Shown here: piece after piece, positions 17,896 to 25,834 of the stretch
Layout: each line of letters begins with the position of its first letter
Numbering within the stretch: the first letter of the stretch is position 1
Origin: Bacteroidaceae bacterium
GTDB lineage: Bacteria > Bacteroidota > Bacteroidia > Bacteroidales > Bacteroidaceae
Length of the DNA stretch: 64,000 nucleotides
Reading direction: 5' to 3'
Assembly: GCA_017560125.1 (NCBI GenBank)
Contig: JAFYOS010000008.1
Span: 54,141 to 118,140, forward strand
Program-made: the position numbers and the translations under genes
Notes under the pieces: generated by a model
Database searches by the model: none
What the model was told of the DNA's origin: nothing
What the model saw: only the letters and a program-made list of their open reading frames with translations

Positions 17896-19665
17896 ATGTA
17901 TATGATTAAGAAAATTTTTATTTGTGCCGTTGTGCTTCTCTACAGCTCGGTGTGCAGCCTCAGAGCGCAGGAGTATAAGGTAATCAGCGACACTGTTGAG
18001 TGTGAAACCTGTACGAGCTTCTCGCAGCCCCAACCCACCGACGACCGCTATCGCGTGGTTACCAACCGTTTCTGGTCGAACTGGTTCGTGCTTGGTAACG
18101 TGGGTATGCATGCCTTCTATGGCGATTACAGCAGTGTAGGTAAATTTGAGGAAACCATTTCGCCCGACTTCAACATAGGTGTGGGTAAATGGTTTACACC
18201 CGGCATTGGTGCCAAGCTGCAGTTCTCGATGGGCGATTCGAAGAGCTTCAGCAAGGAGCAGACACACTACACATATGGCGACTTGCTGTATAGCGACAAT
18301 GGTACTCCCTACTGGAAAGCGAAAATTAAATGGTGGGATTTGAACATCAACGCCATGTTCAACCTGTCGCGCCTGTTCTGTGGATACGAGGGCAAGATTT
18401 CGGACGAACTGATGAACCAGTTCATCTTGTCGCTCGGTATTGGTGGTGTGCACCACTACGACATCAAGGCACAGCGCAACGAATGGAGCGGACATGCCGA
18501 ACTGCAGTATAGCCGCTTCTTCGACAAGGAGAAGAAATTTTCTCTCGACCTGAAGGCCAAGGCGCTTCTCTATCAGACCAACTTCGACAACATTGTGCTG
18601 AAGGACGGCGACAAAAACACCAACTGGTGGGATACGAACGTAGGTTTCAGCGTCGGTTTCACATACTACATCAAGAAACGCCATTGGGACAGATGTTTGC
18701 CCGGAAGAGCGCCTGTGTATAACATTAACCAGACCATCATCATGCCCGACAACAAGTGCCCCGAATATGGTACCATGGAGTTCTATGTGTTCTTCCCCAA
18801 CAACTACTCGGGACGCGACGACGCCCCCACAGTGCCCGGCGCTACTGTAAATGCAATCGACTATTTGGCGTCTGGTCTTTACACACAGACCAAGTTCGAG
18901 AACGAGGGTGAGGTTGAGAAACAGATGGAGGCGAACAAGTCGTTTGCCAAGCTGCGCACCAAGGATATTCCCACAACCGACGCCAATTTGGCATTGGGAT
19001 GTGGCTACGAAATGTCCGACGCAAGCATCTCGCTCAGCATGAACGCCGACAGCATGGCTGCCTTCAAAGAGAAGAACGGCTACTACTATGCACCCATCTA
19101 CAGCGGAAACAATGTATGGCACTACCGCGTTGACCGCGCTACAGTGAACCAGCGCCTGATAAAGGAGGAGAACTTCATGGAGAAGAAATCGTTCTCGCTG
19201 AATGGTCACAAAGGCCTAGAGATTGTAAAGAGCAATATGAAGCCCAGCTCGGATGCCGAGGTGGTGAGCTTTGCCGACGTTTATGGCGCCATCGAGGGCA
19301 ACGAGGGTAACGTGGCTCTTGCTTCGGACGAGGCTACTGTGAAGAAGATTAGCGACATCATAGAGAACGGCAATATAATTTATGTTGTTGCCGAGGGATA
19401 TGCTACCAGCCAGGATAACTTCATTGGCGAGAACGCCGAGAATGTGGGCTTGGAACGTAACAAGACACTTGCATTCAACCGCGCCTTCACTGTAATTAAC
19501 TGGTTGATGGGCAACAAAAATCTGAAGAATGTACCCAGCAACGCCTTCTCGGTGAATGCTTTGGTTAACCCCATCAAGCTTGTAGAGGACGAAATGGTAC
19601 ACGGACTTACTCCCAAACTCAGCCGCAGTGTGAAGGTTAGAATACACTACTCGATTAACAAATAA
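17896..19665 (+). CDS. OmpA-like outer-membrane protein with degenerate C-terminal domain
   Basis: A 589-residue protein with a signal peptide (cleavage probably after LRAQ near residue 25). The N-terminal half consists of alternating amphipathic strands rich in aromatic residues (WFVLGNVGMHAFYGDY, VGKWFTPGIGAKLQF, YYIKK end), as in an outer-membrane barrel. The last 130 residues resemble an OmpA C-terminal domain (VVAEGYA, then NKTLAFNRAFTVINWL) but lack a clean peptidoglycan-binding consensus. Start could be 17896 or the second Met at 17902. It precedes an LruC lipoprotein gene and may serve as its surface partner (inference). Confidence 0.7.
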   Translation: MYMIKKIFICAVVLLYSSVCSLRAQEYKVISDTVECETCTSFSQPQPTDDRYRVVTNRFWSNWFVLGNVGMHAFYGDYSSVGKFEETISPDFNIGVGKWFTPGIGAKLQFSMGDSKSFSKEQTHYTYGDLLYSDNGTPYWKAKIKWWDLNINAMFNLSRLFCGYEGKISDELMNQFILSLGIGGVHHYDIKAQRNEWSGHAELQYSRFFDKEKKFSLDLKAKALLYQTNFDNIVLKDGDKNTNWWDTNVGFSVGFTYYIKKRHWDRCLPGRAPVYNINQTIIMPDNKCPEYGTMEFYVFFPNNYSGRDDAPTVPGATVNAIDYLASGLYTQTKFENEGEVEKQMEANKSFAKLRTKDIPTTDANLALGCGYEMSDASISLSMNADSMAAFKEKNGYYYAPIYSGNNVWHYRVDRATVNQRLIKEENFMEKKSFSLNGHKGLEIVKSNMKPSSDAEVVSFADVYGAIEGNEGNVALASDEATVKKISDIIENGNIIYVVAEGYATSQDNFIGENAENVGLERNKTLAFNRAFTVINWLMGNKNLKNVPSNAFSVNALVNPIKLVEDEMVHGLTPKLSRSVKVRIHYSINK

Positions 19666-19679
19666 TGTGGCACATTTGC

Positions 19680-19745
19680 AAATGACGAAAATATAGGTAT
19701 TTAGCTATAAAAAAGGAGATTGCTACATTTATATTTTCGTCATTT
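19680..19745. repeat. 16-bp perfect inverted repeat upstream of LruC gene
   Basis: Arms AAATGACGAAAATATA (19680-19695) and TATATTTTCGTCATTT (19730-19745) are perfect inverse complements separated by 34 nt. The right arm ends 5 nt before the -7 element at 19751, so it covers the -33 region of that promoter. It may be an operator or a long-loop terminator of the OmpA-like gene. Confidence 0.75.
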
Positions 19746-19750
19746 TGTAT

Positions 19751-19758
19751 TATCTTTG
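19751..19758 (+). promoter_or_regulatory. Bacteroidetes -7 element for LruC gene
   Basis: TATCTTTG fits the TAnnTTTG consensus and lies 23 nt before the start codon. No clear TTTG at -33; that position is occupied by the right arm of the inverted repeat. Confidence 0.7.
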
Positions 19759-19781
19759 CAGACAATTTTTTTAAAAATAGA

Positions 19782-21374
19782 ATGAAGAAATTTTTTATCT
19801 TAACATTGGTCGGAATATTGGCGGCTGCATGTGAACTTCCCAAGGACATTGCAACCTCGATTGACGAGATTTACAATGAGGAATTTGCCAACACTTTTGG
19901 CGACACAGACCCCAACCACACTTGGAGTATGGTTGACAACAAATATGTGGAATTGAACCTTGAGCAACCTTCAAGGGTGAAAATCTATGTTAAAACCGAC
20001 AAGGATTACAAGCTGGCCGGCGACTATGAAAATGTTTCCGGTAATTGCGAACTCAGTTTCGATGCGCCCATGGGCTGCACCGATGTGTATGTAACTGTTA
20101 ACGGCATTCCCTATCAGAACGACAAGGCTAAAATGCGTGGAATGGCTGCTGCATCGGAATTCGAGGCAGACTACACCAACCCCATTGAATCGGGCGACGA
20201 ATATGTATATTACAAATTCGAGCAGATTAAAATGTTCAAAAAGAACGCTGCCACTCTCCCCGAGCGTGTAAACAATTCAGACAAGGTGAATATGGACTAT
20301 AGAGTTATCTCTAACGGTAACCCCTATAAATTCTATCCTCTCTTCTGGAATGCCGATTACAAACACTCATTCGGTTTGTACTATTTCGAGAATGGAGAAA
20401 GAAAAGAAATCGACTTCTATATTGACAAGCAGGGCGACTGTCTTCAGTTCAAAAACAGCGAAGGCAAATGGCAGGACATCGTTACTGATTATGCCTATGA
20501 GGGTATTTTTGCTCAGCAGAATATTGCCGACAGCGACAGTGTACTTCGTGGCAAATATTTTACCATCAACCTGCCCAAGGGTACCGAATTTGGTTTCTAT
20601 GTAGATGTTACAAGCAACAGCAATGGAGCTGAGACCTTCAAAGGCCGATACTACTCGGCTCCCGAATTGAACCCCAACGCAAGCTATTCTACCTTCGCAT
20701 ATATGGAGATGGGCGATAATACATATATCACCATCGAGGATAGAAATGACGACGATTTCGACTACAACGACTTCATTTTCATCATGGAGGGTACTCAAGA
20801 GCACATCACCAAAGACCCCGTTGAATATGTGTATGCTGTAGAGGATTTGGGTAGTACATGTGATTTTGATTTCAACGACATCGTATTCAGCGTATCGCAC
20901 GTTAGTGGTCAGGAGCACGCAAATGTGAAACTGTTGGCTGCCGGTGGCACCTTGCCTGCATACATCTGCTTCAATAATTACAGCAGCAAAGAGGTTCACC
21001 AGATGTTTGGAGTGGATACCAAGGAGATGGTAAACACCAAGAAGGGAATAACCAAAGAGAGCATGAAGGCGGCTAAGGCATTCACAGTCACTGTAGGTAA
21101 AGAGTGGTCGCACATGGCATTCACCGAGAAAGGAAACGGCTTTAAGGTAAAGGTTAAGAAGAACGACAAGACTATTGAGGTGCAGACACCCGGTGCCAAT
21201 AGCGACGCCGCTCCCCAGATGCTTATTCTGCCCAGCAAATGGTTGTGGCCCACTGAAAGAACAAGTATAAACGACGCTTATCCCAGTTTTGGTCTTTGGG
21301 GTGCAAACTACACCAACACTGAATGGGTAAACGAAGTGGTGAACGAGAATGTCATCAATTGGGTTACCGAATAA
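19782..21374 (+). CDS. LruC-domain (DUF4842-like) surface lipoprotein
   Basis: A 530-residue protein with a lipoprotein signal (lipobox LAAAC, Cys at residue 17). Two acidic blocks, DRNDDDFDYNDF near residues 322-335 and CDFDFNDIVF near 360-372, are the hallmark of LruC/DUF4842 proteins and probably bind calcium. TFGDTDPNHTWSM at residue 38 matches the conserved N-terminal element of this family in Bacteroidales. Function is unknown; surface exposure is likely. It has its own promoter and ends before a 17-bp inverted repeat. Confidence 0.82.
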   Translation: MKKFFILTLVGILAAACELPKDIATSIDEIYNEEFANTFGDTDPNHTWSMVDNKYVELNLEQPSRVKIYVKTDKDYKLAGDYENVSGNCELSFDAPMGCTDVYVTVNGIPYQNDKAKMRGMAAASEFEADYTNPIESGDEYVYYKFEQIKMFKKNAATLPERVNNSDKVNMDYRVISNGNPYKFYPLFWNADYKHSFGLYYFENGERKEIDFYIDKQGDCLQFKNSEGKWQDIVTDYAYEGIFAQQNIADSDSVLRGKYFTINLPKGTEFGFYVDVTSNSNGAETFKGRYYSAPELNPNASYSTFAYMEMGDNTYITIEDRNDDDFDYNDFIFIMEGTQEHITKDPVEYVYAVEDLGSTCDFDFNDIVFSVSHVSGQEHANVKLLAAGGTLPAYICFNNYSSKEVHQMFGVDTKEMVNTKKGITKESMKAAKAFTVTVGKEWSHMAFTEKGNGFKVKVKKNDKTIEVQTPGANSDAAPQMLILPSKWLWPTERTSINDAYPSFGLWGANYTNTEWVNEVVNENVINWVTE

Positions 21375-21386
21375 CATTGCACTTAA

Positions 21387-21430
21387 CGATTTTCAAACGG
21401 GAACAACAAAGGATTCCCGTTTGAAAATCG
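21387..21430. terminator. 17-bp perfect inverted repeat after LruC gene (putative terminator)
   Basis: CGATTTTCAAACGGGAA (21387-21403) and TTCCCGTTTGAAAATCG (21414-21430) pair perfectly around a 10-nt loop, starting 13 nt after the stop codon. No T-run follows the right arm, so it may act as an RNA-stabilising or regulatory hairpin rather than a classical terminator. Confidence 0.6.
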
Positions 21431-21512
21431 ATACCATAAACAACAGAGCTGCCATTTGATAAATTACAGCTCGTCAGCGCGGATTTCATCCGTCTAAGAA
21501 CACAAAAATCAC

Positions 21513-21520
21513 TATCTTTG
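21513..21520 (+). promoter_or_regulatory. Bacteroidetes -7 element for peptide-lipoprotein-PqqD operon
   Basis: TATCTTTG, identical to the element at 19751, lies 52 nt before ATG 21572. No clear -33 TTTG is visible. Confidence 0.65.
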
Positions 21521-21571
21521 CAACGATTTAGAGATTAGTGGAATTTTATCTATTACTGTTTGAAAACAAAT

Positions 21572-21772
21572 ATGAGCACAACAAAACAAGGCTATTGTAA
21601 ACCGACGATAAGAATTGTTGAATGGGATTACAACGAATCGATATGTAACAGCATCATTACCAACAGCTTCAATTCGTGCTTGAGAGTGGAAAAGGGTACA
21701 CGTGTAAACGTGCAGGAAAACCGTCTCGACATCACCGGAGATTGGGAGTGGACTCGTTCGGGCTCGAAATAA
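21572..21772 (+). CDS. 66-residue small protein, candidate precursor or secreted peptide
   Basis: Start taken at ATG 21572 (MSTTKQGYCKP); a TTG at 21560 in frame would add four residues. The pattern Tyr-Cys-Lys-Pro-x-Ile-x-Ile-Val followed by ESICNS resembles many small Bacteroidales proteins with a Pro-containing start and a Cys-Ser core that are encoded before surface lipoproteins. Three Cys (residues 9, 25, 36) and a Trp-rich end (DWEWTRSGSK) are seen; there is no signal peptide. It has its own upstream promoter, and the lipoprotein gene starts 22 nt later. Being in one transcription unit with a PqqD-like protein makes a modified peptide conceivable, but this is only inference. Confidence 0.6.
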   Translation: MSTTKQGYCKPTIRIVEWDYNESICNSIITNSFNSCLRVEKGTRVNVQENRLDITGDWEWTRSGSK

Positions 21773-21793
21773 TTTGTAACTGATTATAATTTT

Positions 21794-23014
21794 ATGAAAA
21801 GATATTTACTGTCTATTATTGCTCTCTGTCTTTTCTGTTTCACGCTGATTACAATTTCGTGTACCGACAACGCGGACGGCATGTCTGTTGCCGAGCCCGG
21901 AATTTACGACTACGAAATGGTGGTCTATACTGCCTACGATGGTACAAAAGCGAGAGGTATTGTGTCGGGTAACAACGACTTTGACCTGAAATATGATCCC
22001 AATACCGTTTTCGTGCATGTTGTAGGTAGCAAAGAGACGGTGGAGATACCACTCTACCCCAAGGCGTGTACCGATGGCACGGAGTGCAAGTGTTTCAGAT
22101 ATCGCGTGGAAAAGCTCGAGGATGGAAGCGCCATTGTAACACCTATATTGGCTGATGGTACTTTGGGCGCGACATCGTTGACCATTCCCGCCGGTGCGGA
22201 GTGCTACTTCTCGTCGGTTGAGGAGAGCATTTGGGCTATCGACGACAAAAACATCGAAGAGAGAGAGGAATATATCTACTACGAGAGAGCGAGCGAGCTG
22301 AACAAGGAGATATATCGCAGCGCCCTCAATTTCACCGTGGATGAACTGGCCAACAACATAGAAACACTGATTATGCATCGTGCGTGCGCCGCCTTCAACC
22401 TTATCGGACTATTCTACGACGGCGAGGAGGCAAATGACGACGACGACGGATTGATACAATTGGAGGAGGATGAATTTATAGATATAATGGGTTCCGATCC
22501 CTCGACATGGTATATTAAAATATACATCGGTGGCGGCGCATTCGTAAGCGAATACGATTTCGGCGAAATGGAAACAACCGGCGAGGAAACTGACGGCGGA
22601 TATTACTCGACTACAAGTAAATTCCAACAGTTCGCTTCAAAGAATTTCGGTGCCGACTCATTCTACTATCTCGGCTATGGATATTACACCAAGAAGAAGG
22701 GACAGCTCTTTACACCCACAACCGGCGACGAAGAGATTAACGTTTATATACTTATTAAGCACTGGGAAGGTGATGGCGAGCCCGACGAGGCTTGGCTGAC
22801 AAGCGACGATAATGCGCTGTTTACCAAGATGAACCTTACCGGTTATGGTAAAATTACTCCCAAGAACAACAACTTCTACATTTTGGGCCTGCTGATGGAT
22901 ATCAGACAGTTCAAGAAGGCTTGGGACAACGCATCGCAAACCGCAACCAAGGCTATTGGTGCTATGCGATACTTCGATTTGGAGAACGCGAAAGTGATTT
23001 ACGAGGTGCAGTAA
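21794..23014 (+). CDS. Lipoprotein of unknown function, possibly fimbrillin-like
   Basis: A 406-residue protein with a lipobox LITISC (Cys at residue 23). I do not recognise the mature part with certainty. It is beta-rich and acidic (run of Asp near residue 215). A central helix ends in MHRACAAFNL, which recalls the conserved Arg-Val-Ala region of fimbrillin-type lipoproteins, and the final strands (FYILGLLMDIRQ) recall fimbrillin C-termini. It sits between the 66-residue peptide and the PqqD-like gene, probably in one operon. Confidence 0.6.
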   Translation: MKRYLLSIIALCLFCFTLITISCTDNADGMSVAEPGIYDYEMVVYTAYDGTKARGIVSGNNDFDLKYDPNTVFVHVVGSKETVEIPLYPKACTDGTECKCFRYRVEKLEDGSAIVTPILADGTLGATSLTIPAGAECYFSSVEESIWAIDDKNIEEREEYIYYERASELNKEIYRSALNFTVDELANNIETLIMHRACAAFNLIGLFYDGEEANDDDDGLIQLEEDEFIDIMGSDPSTWYIKIYIGGGAFVSEYDFGEMETTGEETDGGYYSTTSKFQQFASKNFGADSFYYLGYGYYTKKKGQLFTPTTGDEEINVYILIKHWEGDGEPDEAWLTSDDNALFTKMNLTGYGKITPKNNNFYILGLLMDIRQFKKAWDNASQTATKAIGAMRYFDLENAKVIYEVQ

Positions 23015-23048
23015 CCCCCGACACCGCGACACATAAACAGGCTGAAGG

Positions 23049-23330
23049 ATGAAAGTGCGTATAAAGAAAGATTTCCTTATTGAAACCATCGGGAACGAAA
23101 AAGTGTTGGTGGGCAATGGGGAGCAGATAAATTTTTCGAGGCTGGTAATACTGAACGACACCGCCGCGTTTATTGTCACGGAATTGCAGAAGCAGACCGA
23201 GCCTGTAACTGCGGAACAGCTGGCCGAGAGCCTTGTAGGGAGCTACGATGTGGGCTACGACGAGGCTTTAACCGATGTAAAGGTGCTGCTCGACCAACTG
23301 CATAAACAGGAGATCGTAAACATTGAATGA
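23049..23330 (+). CDS. PqqD-family peptide-binding protein
   Basis: A 93-residue protein with the compact PqqD layout: three short beta strands (VRIKKDFLIETIGNEKVLV, then INFSRLVILNDTAAFI) followed by a helical bundle (TELQKQTEPVTAEQLAESL, DEALTDVKVLLDQL). PqqD-like domains (RiPP recognition elements) bind leader peptides of ribosomal peptides. In polysaccharide loci, standalone members go with HprK-like kinases in a little-studied system. The gene lies 34 nt after the lipoprotein gene and is followed at once by a strong terminator, so it is the last gene of its operon. No radical SAM enzyme is present in the window. Confidence 0.82.
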   Translation: MKVRIKKDFLIETIGNEKVLVGNGEQINFSRLVILNDTAAFIVTELQKQTEPVTAEQLAESLVGSYDVGYDEALTDVKVLLDQLHKQEIVNIE

Positions 23331-23340
23331 TATTAGCAAA

Positions 23341-23374
23341 GCTCTTGCAACCGATGGTTGCGAGAGCTTTTTTG
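23341..23374 (+). terminator. Terminator after PqqD-like gene
   Basis: GCTCTTGCAACC (23341-23352) pairs with GGTTGCGAGAGC around a 3-nt loop, followed by TTTTTTTG; one T-G wobble. Confidence 0.9.
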
Positions 23375-23407
23375 TTACATGGCGATGGATATTCGGCGGC
23401 GAGATTG

Positions 23408-23415
23408 TATATTTG
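23408..23415 (+). promoter_or_regulatory. -7 element abutting the NUDIX start
   Basis: TATATTTG fits TAnnTTTG but ends only 4 nt before ATG 23420. Transcription would start at or just inside the codon, implying a leaderless mRNA or a later start. Confidence 0.5.
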
Positions 23416-23419
23416 CAGC

Positions 23420-23923
23420 ATGAAACAGGACAACAACAAAGAGATTTTCCCTGTGGTGGATGAACAGGGAAACACGATAGCGAGCGCCACACGAGGCGAG
23501 TGTCACAACGGCAGCAAACTGCTGCACCCTGTGGTGCATCTTCATCTGTTCGACTCGGAAGGGCGAATATATCTGCAACAGCGACCGCTGTGGAAGGATA
23601 TTCAACCGGGTAAATGGGATACTGCTGTGGGCGGACATGTCGATTATGGCGAGAGCATAGAAACGGCGCTTCGTCGCGAGGTGAGCGAGGAGCTGGGGCT
23701 GACCGACATTGAGCCACGCTTTCTGCAGCGATATATTTTCGAAAGCGAGCGCGAAAGGGAGCTTGTACATGTGTTCAGCGCCACATACGACGGCGAAATA
23801 TGCCCAAGCGACGAGCTCGACGGTGGCCGCTTTTGGAGCATAGACGAGGTGCGTGCCACCATTGGCAAGGAGGTTTTTACCCCGAACTTCGAGCAGGAAT
23901 ATATACGCGTGTTCGGGGAGTAA
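23420..23923 (+). CDS. NUDIX hydrolase
   Basis: A 167-residue protein. Start chosen at ATG 23420 (MKQDNNKEIF) because the 31 codons upstream overlap the terminator and the end of the PqqD gene. The NUDIX box is complete: GHVDYGESIETALRREVSEE continues into LGL near residues 76-98, with all metal-binding glutamates. The N-terminal VVDEQGNTIASATR and YLQQRPLWKDIQPGKWD resemble the isopentenyl-diphosphate isomerase-like/YfcD group of NUDIX enzymes; the substrate cannot be fixed. It is a single-gene unit between two terminators. Confidence 0.9.
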   Translation: MKQDNNKEIFPVVDEQGNTIASATRGECHNGSKLLHPVVHLHLFDSEGRIYLQQRPLWKDIQPGKWDTAVGGHVDYGESIETALRREVSEELGLTDIEPRFLQRYIFESERERELVHVFSATYDGEICPSDELDGGRFWSIDEVRATIGKEVFTPNFEQEYIRVFGE

Positions 23924-23949
23924 TAGCGACGAAAGACACTAATAAAAAA

Positions 23950-23977
23950 GGTTGCGAGATATCTCGCAACCTTTTTT
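23950..23977. terminator. Bidirectional terminator between NUDIX and serine acetyltransferase genes
   Basis: A perfect 22-nt palindrome GGTTGCGAGAT/ATCTCGCAACC (23950-23971), flanked by an A-run upstream and TTTTTTG downstream, works for both converging genes. Its stem shares GGTTGCGAGA with the terminator at 23341. Confidence 0.9.
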
Positions 23978-23990
23978 GTATAGGTATGTA

Positions 23991-24887
23991 TCAGATGTTC
24001 TTTTTCTGCACCACTTTGGTGCCGGGAGCAACATCTTCCATGAGCCATATATTGGCACCGATGATAGCGTCCTTGCCTATCGTCACGCGACCGAGAATGG
24101 TTGAATTGCCATAGACGATGACGTTGTCCTGCAATATGGGATGACGGGGAATACCTTTGATGGGAATGCCGTTCTCGTCAACGGGGAAGCTCTTGGCGCC
24201 AAGCGTCACTCCCTGATAGAGCTTCACATGGTCGCCAATGATACAGGTCTCGCCAATAACCACTCCAGTACCGTGGTCTATGGCAAAATAGTCGCCTATC
24301 TGGGCTCCGGGGTGTATGTCGATGCCGGTTTCGCTATGTGCAAGCTCGGAAATGATGCGGGGGATGAGGGGCACGCCTATCTCGATGAGCTTATGCGCCA
24401 TGCGGTAGTTTCCGATGGCCTTTATAGCCGGGTAGCAACTGATGATCTCACCATAGCTCTTGGCTGCGGGGTCGCCATCGTACATTGCAACCACGTCGGT
24501 GAGCAGACGGCGGCGCAGCTCGGGCAGCGACTCGATGAACTCGACGGCCATGTTCTTGGCCTTCTTGCGACGTTCGCTCTTGCAGTCGCAATCGGCATTG
24601 GCAAAGCAGAGGCCGGCCTGTATCTGTTCGCACAGCAGGTCATAGACCTTGGCTATGCATAGTCCTGTTCTGTACTCAAGGGTGTTGTCGTCCTTGTATG
24701 CATCGCCGAAGAAGCCGGGGAAGACGATGGCGCGTACCAAATCGACGACATCGGAGAGGACGCGTCCCGAAGGCATGGGCTCGCCATCGTGCTGGCACTC
24801 GGCAAGCACACTGCTCACATTGCATTTAGTCAACGCTTTTACCGTTGCAGGCAACACCTGCGATATATCTTTCTTTTCCATAATCAT
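23991..24887 (-). CDS. Serine O-acetyltransferase
   Basis: A 298-residue protein making O-acetylserine from serine and acetyl-CoA, the first step of cysteine synthesis. The helical N-terminal SAT domain is followed by a left-handed beta-helix: GIDIHPGAQIGDYFAIDHGT near residue 205 with the catalytic Asp-His, VVIGETCIIGDHVKLYQGV, then PRHPILQDNVIVYGN. This long form without the short C-terminal CysE tail is the EpsC-type found in Bacteroidetes. Starts at 24887 or 24881 are both possible (ATGATTATG). It follows the cysteine synthase gene by 20 nt, so the two consecutive cysteine enzymes are co-expressed. Confidence 0.92.
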   Translation of the reverse strand: MIMEKKDISQVLPATVKALTKCNVSSVLAECQHDGEPMPSGRVLSDVVDLVRAIVFPGFFGDAYKDDNTLEYRTGLCIAKVYDLLCEQIQAGLCFANADCDCKSERRKKAKNMAVEFIESLPELRRRLLTDVVAMYDGDPAAKSYGEIISCYPAIKAIGNYRMAHKLIEIGVPLIPRIISELAHSETGIDIHPGAQIGDYFAIDHGTGVVIGETCIIGDHVKLYQGVTLGAKSFPVDENGIPIKGIPRHPILQDNVIVYGNSTILGRVTIGKDAIIGANIWLMEDVAPGTKVVQKKNI

Positions 24888-24907
24888 TCAATTGTTTCGG
24901 GGGGGTA

Positions 24908-25834
24908 CTATGCAAACAGGTCGGTCGAGAGGTAACGCTCGCCGCCGTCGGGCAACAGCACCACTATGTTTTTATCTGTGTAGCCTTCGCGACGTATGAG
25001 CTCGGCGGCGGCATGGAGCGCCGCTCCCGATGAATAGCCCACGAGGACGCCCTCGGTGGCTGCCAGCTTGCGCGAGGCTGCTATAGCCTGGTCGTCGGTG
25101 ACGCAAAGCACTTCATCGACTACCGCGGCATCGTATATGGCGGGAATGAAACCGGCGCCTATGCCCTGTATCTTGTGAGCACCCTTTTCGCCACCGTTGA
25201 GCACGGGCGACGATGCGGGCTCGACGCCAACCACCTTGATGGCGGGGTTGAGCTCTTTAAGACGGCGCGCTGTGCCGCTTATGGTGCCGCCGGTGCCTAC
25301 GCAGGCCACGAATATATCTATCTTGCCGTCGGTGTCGCGCCATATCTCCTCGGCGGTGGTGTGATAGTGCGACTCAGGGTTGGCGTCATTCTCGAACTGC
25401 TGCAGGATGACCGCGCCCTCGATGGTGTCGCACAGCTCGCGCGCCTTGGCTATGGAGCCGGCCATGCCCTCGCTACCGGGCGTCAGCACCAGCTGCGCGC
25501 CATAGGCCTTGAGCAGGCTCATTCGTTCGCGGCTCATTGTGTCGGGCATGGTGAGCACAAGGTTATATCCGCGTGTGGAGCAGACGAAGGCAAGGCCGAC
25601 GCCTGTATTTCCGCTTGTGGGCTCCACGATTGTAGCACCGGGCTTCAGGATGCCACGCTTCTCGGCGTCGAGCACCATGAAAAGGGCTGCCCTATCCTTC
25701 ACACTGCCAGCCGGGTTGAAATACTCGAGCTTGGCAAGGGGGGCACACGACAATCCCTCGGCGCGGGCATAGCTGTTTGCTCTGAGCAGAGGGGTGTTGC
25801 CTATCAGTTCTGTTATTACGTTTGCTATTTTCAT
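24908..25834 (-). CDS. cysK: Cysteine synthase (O-acetylserine sulfhydrylase)
   Basis: A 308-residue PLP enzyme of the OASS family. The catalytic lysine is in AGSVKDRAA (Lys46), the substrate loop is EPTSGNTG, and the PLP phosphate is held by GTGGTISG. SSGAALHAA stands near the C-terminus. It converts O-acetylserine and sulfide to cysteine. Start at 25834 (MKIANVITELIGNTPLL) overlaps the Maf stop by 4 nt; a frame extension further upstream lies inside the maf gene. Confidence 0.95.
   Translation of the reverse strand: MKIANVITELIGNTPLLRANSYARAEGLSCAPLAKLEYFNPAGSVKDRAALFMVLDAEKRGILKPGATIVEPTSGNTGVGLAFVCSTRGYNLVLTMPDTMSRERMSLLKAYGAQLVLTPGSEGMAGSIAKARELCDTIEGAVILQQFENDANPESHYHTTAEEIWRDTDGKIDIFVACVGTGGTISGTARRLKELNPAIKVVGVEPASSPVLNGGEKGAHKIQGIGAGFIPAIYDAAVVDEVLCVTDDQAIAASRKLAATEGVLVGYSSGAALHAAAELIRREGYTDKNIVVLLPDGGERYLSTDLFA

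Noticed and set aside
19680-19758. Invertible promoter (phase-variable switch)
   Set aside because: The -7 element lies outside the inverted arms and the enclosed segment is only 34 nt, so inversion would not flip the promoter; no recombinase gene is nearby.
21794-23014. Firm call of a fimbrillin subunit
   Set aside because: Only weak resemblance by eye; the lipobox is clear but fimbrillin core motifs cannot be verified without a profile search.
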